Assembly (NCBI GenBank): GCA_964518635.1
Contig: CAZFGK010000001.1
Span: 62,001-126,000, forward strand
Length of the DNA: 64,000 nucleotides
Direction of reading: 5' to 3'
Source: CAZFGK01 sp964518635
Lineage (GTDB): Bacteria > Zixibacteria > MSB-5A5 > GN15 > FEB-12
The number at the start of each line of letters is the position of its first letter. Positions within the stretch are counted from its first letter, which is position 1. Positions 60,043 through 64,000 of this stretch are shown piece after piece. Below the pieces are notes generated by a model, which made no database searches, was not told the origin of the DNA, and saw nothing but the letters and a program-made list of their open reading frames with translations. The translations under genes were made by a program, and so were the position numbers.

Positions 60043-60107
60043 GATTCGTCGAAAATATTCTCAGCGGTCAATCAGCCGCGACCATATTTCTTCTGAAGAG
60101 CTACGGT

Positions 60108-60431
60108 CTAGTAACGGGACTTGCGGTAGTTTCCGCCGCCGCCACCACGATTGCCACCGCCGCCTGCACCGCCACGTCCACCACCCTCAGTCTTCGGGCG
60201 GGCTTCGTTGACGCTCAGCGTACGGCCATCAAGGTCGGCACCATTGAGCGCGCTGATCGCGGCACTGGCTTGATCCTTGTTCGGCATTTCCACAAATGCG
60301 AAACCACGGCGTGCGCCGGTTTCACGATCGGTGACGATGGTAACGGTGCTGACATCACCGTGGGCCGCGAATGCATCGCGGAGTTGATCTTCGGTCGTGT
60401 TAAACGACATGTTTCCGATGTAGATATTCAC
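60108..60431 (-). CDS. RRM-type glycine-rich RNA-binding protein
   Basis: 107 residues. One RNA recognition motif (residues 1-80) has RNP2 IYIGNM and RNP1 RGFAFVEM with the aromatic residues (Tyr4, Phe44, Phe46) that stack on RNA. The C-terminal 25 residues are Gly/Arg-rich (GGGRGGAGGGGNRGGGGGNY) and end RKSRY. This is the bacterial Rbp/cold-shock type single RRM protein. It is likely cytoplasmic and may act in RNA chaperoning or cold response. I use the GTG at 60431, as the family starts with M-x-IYIGN; the frame is open upstream but less likely. The 419-base upstream region may hold regulatory sequences. Confidence 0.92.
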   Translation of the reverse strand: MNIYIGNMSFNTTEDQLRDAFAAHGDVSTVTIVTDRETGARRGFAFVEMPNKDQASAAISALNGADLDGRTLSVNEARPKTEGGGRGGAGGGGNRGGGGGNYRKSRY

Positions 60432-60850
60432 TCTACACTCACTTTCTGCAGGTGACCGCTTCAAACACGTCCACGGCAATATGCCTCAGACGGGCGGTCA
60501 CACTCATGTGCGCACCATTGCGCTTCGGTTGTGAGATTGATTGTGGCGGCGATTGTCGATTGACACAACACAACGAAACAATAGATACTCAAACCATTGA
60601 ACTTGAAAAACATACCACCCTTGGCCACGAGAGTAAAGCGGTATGTTTGGATTTGGTAAATCCCTGTAAGGGATGACGGAGTATGGTGTTAGAGGAAACT
60701 CTTGTAGGGCGGGATCGCTTTGGTTCCCGCCTGTCTGGTTCAAGAGAGAGGCGGGTAGCAAGGCCAACCCGCCCTACAAGATCAATCGAATGAGATTCTC
60801 TTCCCCGTTCCTGCTTGCACCAGATAGAAAAACATATAGACATTTGAAAC
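60432..60850. other. 419-base intergenic region with an inverted pair of REP-like repeats
   Basis: It contains the promoter and leader of the RRM gene (minus) and, next to the two-helix membrane gene (plus), the repeat pair at 60701-60780. The intervening 60500-60700 shows nothing I recognise; open frames in it look non-coding. Confidence 0.45.
60701..60780. repeat. Inverted pair of CTTGTAGGG-type REP-like repeats
   Basis: Two 32-base units face each other: 60701-60732 (plus) and 60749-60780 (minus), joined by 16 bases. The outer arms CTTGTAGGGCGGG and CCCGCCCTACAAG are a perfect 13-base inverted repeat. Each unit can also fold on its own, with CGGGAT...TTCCCG or CGGGTT...ACCCG arms. The layout is like a BIME. 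The two others of this family are at 59624-59655 and 59685-59716. Confidence 0.85.
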
Positions 60851-61189
60851 ATGATCCGTCAATCTCGTCCCTATCTCAAACGTGAAGTCTTCATCTCTCG
60901 ACTGGTGCGCACGATACTCGGTGTCGGTGGATTGGTAATTGTCTGGCTCATCCTCGGCATGTGTGGCTATCACTGGCTGGCGAATTTGTCATGGATCGAT
61001 TCACTGTTGAATGCGTCGATGATCATGAGCGGGATGGGAGAGATCGATCCGCTGACCAATTCATCGGCGAAGATCTTTGCCAGCGTCTATGCGATTCTGA
61101 GCGGCGTGATCTTTCTCGGCGGCATCGGGATTGTCGCCTCACCGATTGTGCATCGATTCTTACACCGGTTTCACTTAGAAGAAGAATAG
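60851..61189 (+). CDS. Two-helix membrane protein, channel-pore-like without a selectivity filter
   Basis: 112 residues. Two hydrophobic helices (about 20-43 and 78-100) are separated by a short loop WIDSLLNASMIMSGMGEIDP, and the second (SSAKIFASVYAILSGVIFLG) resembles the inner helix of two-helix K+ channels (family A.I.A.....SG). In that family the loop would carry the TVGYG selectivity filter; here it is MSGMGEID, so K+ selectivity is not expected. Similar small proteins exist as conserved hypotheticals. It is convergent with the aminotransferase gene (11 bases) and next to the inverted repeat pair. Function unknown. Confidence 0.7.
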   Translation: MIRQSRPYLKREVFISRLVRTILGVGGLVIVWLILGMCGYHWLANLSWIDSLLNASMIMSGMGEIDPLTNSSAKIFASVYAILSGVIFLGGIGIVASPIVHRFLHRFHLEEE

Positions 61190-61200
61190 CAGAGCACGTA

Positions 61201-62382
61201 TCAGAGCTGCTTGAGCTGCTCGACTGCTTGAGCGAGATCCTCATCCGGCACCGCGACGCAAAAACGAACCCACTGGTGCCCCTTTGCATCCGGGACAAAA
61301 TCATTCGACGGTACTGCACCGACTTTTGTGCGTTCGATCATTTGATCTACAAACTCCAACGCATTCAACTCCGGCGCGAATGAACTGAAATCGGCCATCA
61401 CATAGTAGGCCCCCTGCGGACGCATGACTTTCAGGCCGAGTTTCTCGATTGCATCGCAGAAAAATTGACGTTTACGGGCATACATTTCGTTCATCTCAGA
61501 ATAGAAACTATCCGGAAAATGATCAATCGCAGTGGCGACTCCCTGCTGAAGCGGCGCAGGAGCGCAGACGTAGATATTGTCCACGACCGCCACCAGTCGC
61601 TCAATGATATGCCGAGGTGCAGCTAGAAATCCGATTCGCCAGCCAGTGATTGCAAATGTTTTCGAATAGCCGCCAATGGTAATGGTATGATCTTTCAGCC
61701 CCGGCAGTGATGCGGCGGAGGTATGGGTGTGACCATCATAAGTCATGTATTCATAAATTTCGTCAGTCACCATGAGGGCGTTGTTTGCTTTGCAGGATTT
61801 TCCGATGCGAGTCAGTTCATCTTTGGAGAAGACTTTCCCGGTCGGATTGCCGGGAGTATTGACCAGCACGAATTTGACATTCGGAGTCATTGCCCGGTCG
61901 AATTCATCCCATGCAATCTCCCAGTTCGGAGCGTTTAGATTGACATAGTGAATTTCGACCCCGTAGCGACGGAGGGAATTGTCATAGTAGGGATAGAACG
62001 GCGTAAAGCTGACCACCGCATCCCCCGGATTGAGCATTGTCGCGCAGATTCCCTCGAATGCACCGGTGGCACCATGCGTGATGACAATTTCGGTCTCAGG
62101 ATCGTAATGTACCTTGTTGAATCGATCGAGTTTGTGGGAGATCGCCGTGCGAAGAGAGAGCAGTCCGGCCGGGTTCGTGTAGCGATTGACGCCGGCATCA
62201 ATGGCGGCATGTGCCGCAGCGACGACTTCTTTTGGAACAGGTAACAGGCAGACTCCCTGCCCCAGATTGATTCCGCCGATCTCCGCAATGCGAATAGAAA
62301 CCTTGCGCAAGGACGGGGTCACCAGCGCACTGGCCTGAGAGGAAAAGAAATTCGGAGCGAGAGTCGGAGCGGTCACCAGCAA
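61201..62382 (-). CDS. PLP-dependent class I/II aminotransferase, likely methionine salvage transaminase
   Basis: 393 residues of aminotransferase fold type I. The Schiff-base lysine is Lys241 in GGYSKTFAITGWRIGF; other landmarks are VNTPGNPTGKVF, MVTDEIYEYM with the PLP-contacting Asp207 and Tyr210, NRYTNPAGLLSLR and RFCVAVPDEDL with the carboxylate-binding Arg. The closest families are the KAT/aspartate-like enzymes that use aromatic amino acids, Met or Gln. As the last gene of a mtnB-mtnD-mtnC operon it probably converts 2-keto-4-methylthiobutyrate to methionine (the MtnE step), but this is from context, not sequence. It starts 76 bases after mtnC. Confidence 0.87.
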   Translation of the reverse strand: MLVTAPTLAPNFFSSQASALVTPSLRKVSIRIAEIGGINLGQGVCLLPVPKEVVAAAHAAIDAGVNRYTNPAGLLSLRTAISHKLDRFNKVHYDPETEIVITHGATGAFEGICATMLNPGDAVVSFTPFYPYYDNSLRRYGVEIHYVNLNAPNWEIAWDEFDRAMTPNVKFVLVNTPGNPTGKVFSKDELTRIGKSCKANNALMVTDEIYEYMTYDGHTHTSAASLPGLKDHTITIGGYSKTFAITGWRIGFLAAPRHIIERLVAVVDNIYVCAPAPLQQGVATAIDHFPDSFYSEMNEMYARKRQFFCDAIEKLGLKVMRPQGAYYVMADFSSFAPELNALEFVDQMIERTKVGAVPSNDFVPDAKGHQWVRFCVAVPDEDLAQAVEQLKQL

Positions 62383-62458
62383 TGTCCTTTCGTGTTCATG
62401 AACGGGGGGAAACTACGCGAGTTCAGCCCAGCAGGAAAGTGTTCATTCACTCGACGAT

Positions 62459-63157
62459 TCAACGAAATAGAATCTCATCAAATGATAGAACTCGTGACCA
62501 CTCACCGCTCTGCTCTTTGTTTCCGGGACGAACAGAGAGCAGCACTGCGAATCCGGCCTCCTGTGCGGCAGTAAGTTCTTCTGCGATGTCGGAAACGAAA
62601 AGCATCTGACGTGGCTCAAGTCCTATCAGTTTTGCGATTGTTGCGTAGCTGGATGCAGCTCGTTTTGGTCCGACGGCTGTATCGAAATAGCCGCTGATGA
62701 ACGAAGTGAGATCGCCAAAGACCGAGTGATCGAAAATGAGTCGCTGCGCCGGAACGCTGCCGGATGAGTAGATGTAGATACCAAGTCTCGCCTCAAGCCA
62801 TTTCTCAAATGCCTTTGGTACATCTGGATAGAGTTCACCTCGAAGCACACCATTCTCATAGCCAGATTTCCAGATTTTCCCCTGAATTGTTTTGAGTCCG
62901 CGTGACTTGCGATCAAGCTGCATGAGCCAGCGTACATACTCAAGTGGTGGATCGGACCAAAGCGGGAGATCGTTGGCTGTCTCTTGCTCATACTCTTTGC
63001 GAAGCTGCTTACGGTCGGATTCTTCGAGCGAAGTTCTCAAGAACTCCTCAAGATGCGCTGCTGCATGGGGGAAGAGTTTTTGATAAACAAAATCGACCGG
63101 AGTGGTAGTTCCTTCGATATCGAGAAGGAGAGCTCTGATCTGTTTGAATGATGCCAC
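62459..63157 (-). CDS. mtnC: Enolase-phosphatase E1 (acireductone synthase)
   Basis: 232 residues. MtnC is a HAD-fold enzyme that enolises and dephosphorylates 2,3-diketo-5-methylthiopentyl-1-phosphate to acireductone in methionine salvage. The HAD motif I is LLLDIEGTTTPVDFV with Asp13 and Glu15, the DIEGTT form that is specific to this family. Motif II includes YIYSSGSVPAQRLIF, and motif IV is LFVSDIAEELTAAQEAGF, with KRAASSYATIAK carrying the motif III lysine. It starts 26 bases after mtnD on the same strand, inside a mtnBDC operon. The next gene downstream is an aminotransferase. Confidence 0.96.
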   Translation of the reverse strand: MASFKQIRALLLDIEGTTTPVDFVYQKLFPHAAAHLEEFLRTSLEESDRKQLRKEYEQETANDLPLWSDPPLEYVRWLMQLDRKSRGLKTIQGKIWKSGYENGVLRGELYPDVPKAFEKWLEARLGIYIYSSGSVPAQRLIFDHSVFGDLTSFISGYFDTAVGPKRAASSYATIAKLIGLEPRQMLFVSDIAEELTAAQEAGFAVLLSVRPGNKEQSGEWSRVLSFDEILFR

Positions 63158-63183
63158 GTGAAAAAAGTCAGAAACGACAGCCG

Positions 63184-63750
63184 CTAGAGCCGTTGCAGGG
63201 ATGGTGGAATGTAGGTCAGCCCGAAGCAGACCGGCATATACCCTTTGTCGACACCGCTTTCAGAATAGTGTGGAGTCCAGCCACCGGCATCCTGGAAGAG
63301 GCGAATAGCGCGAATCCGTTTGTCGCCGCACAGATCAAACCAGTGCAGAGTCCCGGCGGGAACACGAAGCAGATCCCCCTTGCCGACTTCGATAGCCACC
63401 ACTGGAGCATCCTTCGGATGAATATGAAAAATCCCGTGCCCTTCGATGATAAAGCGGACTTCATCTTCGTCATGCCAGTGCTCTTTGTTAAAACGGTCGA
63501 GCATCGTCTGCAAATTCGGCGTGTCCGGTTTGACATCGATGACATCGGCGGTGACATAGCCACCGGAGGTTTTCAATTGCTCAATCTCTTCGGCATAGGT
63601 ATTCAGGATCTGTTCAGCAGGAACGGAATCAGAGAGGTCGTAGTTGGTGTCCCATCGTTCGCATCCGATATTGATCGTCGCCAGATATGCCTTGGCTTCG
63701 TCAAAGTCATTGATCTCACGTTGTTCATTCGGCACTCGTACAATTGGCAT
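63184..63750 (-). CDS. mtnD: Acireductone dioxygenase
   Basis: 188 residues, cupin fold. The metal ligands are His91, His93 and Glu97 in HWHDEDEVRF and His136 in PAGTLHWFDL. With Fe2+ the enzyme makes 2-keto-4-methylthiobutyrate and formate (methionine salvage); with Ni2+ it makes an off-pathway product, methylthiopropionate. Other landmarks are GIFHIHP and GLTYIPPS near the end. It overlaps no gene, lying 5 bases after the mtnB stop codon, and AAAAGGAG within the end of mtnB serves as the ribosome binding site. It is followed by mtnC. Confidence 0.97.
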   Translation of the reverse strand: MPIVRVPNEQREINDFDEAKAYLATINIGCERWDTNYDLSDSVPAEQILNTYAEEIEQLKTSGGYVTADVIDVKPDTPNLQTMLDRFNKEHWHDEDEVRFIIEGHGIFHIHPKDAPVVAIEVGKGDLLRVPAGTLHWFDLCGDKRIRAIRLFQDAGGWTPHYSESGVDKGYMPVCFGLTYIPPSLQRL

Positions 63751-63755
63751 CTCAA

Positions 63756-64000
63756 CTACTCCTTTTCTCCGGAACGATACAACACTTCGAAGAGAAATTC
63801 CAGTCCTTCGAGGTGCCGCTGCGCCTCTGAGAGAGACTCCCCCCAGGTGTACAGTCCATGTCCGGCGAGAAGAAAACCGTGAATCGGCGGCGATTGTTTC
63901 AGCCGTAGACGAACTTCTTCCGCCAGCGGGACCATCTCCTGATTGTTCGGAAAGATCGGAACGGACTCTCGATGGTGATGAGTGCCGACACCGGAGAGTG
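63756..64000 (-). CDS. mtnB: Methylthioribulose-1-phosphate dehydratase, C-terminal part (runs off the right edge)
   Basis: About 81 C-terminal residues are visible. MtnB is a class II aldolase/adducin-fold zinc enzyme that dehydrates 5-methylthioribulose-1-phosphate in methionine salvage. THHHRESVPIFPN near the beginning of the visible part and HGFLLAGHGLYTWGESLSEA, with the metal-binding His in AGHGLYTWG, match MtnB; the following EAQRHLEGLEFLFEVLYR is the C-terminal helix. The frame is fixed by the stop at 63756, which is 5 bases before mtnD. The N-terminal part and any mtnA lie beyond the window. Confidence 0.9.
   Translation of the reverse strand, partial: LSGVGTHHHRESVPIFPNNQEMVPLAEEVRLRLKQSPPIHGFLLAGHGLYTWGESLSEAQRHLEGLEFLFEVLYRSGEKE

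Larger units (their letters stand above)
59599..60107. other. 509-base repeat-rich intergenic region
   Basis: Holds the terminator above, REP-like copy 2 (59685-59716), a CTTCGACAAGCTC-type repeat (59726-59751), the inverted pair of variable-core repeats (59830-59957) and the terminator of the RRM gene (60010-60042). A long stem can form from CGGTGCCCCACT (59830-59841) with AGTGGGGCACCG (59946-59957) and GGTGGGTTCC with GGAACCCACC. No open frame looks coding. Confidence 0.7.

Noticed and set aside
59055..60780. CRISPR-like array
   Set aside because: The repeats belong to three different families, change orientation and have irregular spacing; no cas genes.
63148..63882. Plus-strand frame of 244 codons across mtnD
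   Set aside because: Antisense shadow covering mtnD, its gaps and the end of mtnB; no protein signature.

Overview
The window (roughly half GC) looks like chromosomal DNA of a motile, Gram-negative, respiring bacterium. Evidence for two membranes is a TonB-dependent receptor, several lipoproteins with lipoboxes, and a Bor-like outer-membrane lipoprotein. Evidence for motility is motAB and a chemotaxis receptor. The mix of large Ser/Thr kinases with FlgO-like and TPR domains, BACON/Ycf48-type and PQQ-type propellers, YadA-head surface proteins, a Memo-AMMECR1 fusion and a PRC-type dihaem cytochrome suggests a candidate phylum of the FCB superphylum (Zixibacteria-like). That placement is inference from gene content only. 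There is no prophage, integrase, transposase or CRISPR array; the region is ordinary chromosome with accessory islands.

Layout. 0-8.3 kb, almost all minus strand: the start of secD, a small anchored protein, a tightly overlapping operon (DUF502 protein, EIIA-CBS protein, CaCA exchanger), a second overlapping trio of membrane proteins that look like reduced NuoJ-NuoK-NuoN relatives, then RidA and an HD-GYP phosphodiesterase. 8.3-19.9 kb: a helical unknown, a lipoprotein propeller, a TolB-like propeller, mfd, motA-motB, a CPA2 antiporter and a dihaem cytochrome ending at a strong terminator. 19.9-28.5 kb: initiator tRNA-Met with its own promoter, a Bor-like lipoprotein, a SAM methyltransferase, a GT9-like glycosyltransferase, a MATE pump, a kinase-FlgO-TPR protein, a repeat cluster and a 1-Cys peroxiredoxin. 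28.5-37.2 kb: a membrane protein, a DinB-like protein, a His-rich secreted protein paired with a TonB receptor, a PQQ-type propeller, a hotdog thioesterase, a ferritin-like protein, an AraC regulator, DUF1761 and a lipoprotein.

37.2-48.8 kb: a minor-pilin operon (PilV-, PilW- and PilX-like), a methyltransferase, an ABC exporter pair, a zinc-ribbon protein, an alpha/beta hydrolase, a second kinase-FlgO-TPR protein and a YadA-head surface protein. 48.8-58.9 kb: a glycosyltransferase, an MBL-rhodanese protein, a Memo-AMMECR1 fusion, a chemotaxis receptor, gyrA with a structured leader, and a secreted trypsin-like protease. 58.9-60.9 kb is an intergenic repeat cluster with three short repeat families, interrupted by a DUF4260 gene and an RRM RNA-binding protein gene. 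The right end (61.2-64 kb, minus strand) is a methionine salvage operon: mtnB (partial), mtnD, mtnC and an aminotransferase that probably does the last step.

The least explained parts are the NuoJKN-like trio, in which the charged residues needed for proton pumping appear lost in a hand alignment; the EIIA-CBS/CaCA/DUF502 operon; the repeats with conserved ends and unrelated cores near 59-60 kb; and the gyrA leader with two mutually exclusive hairpins.
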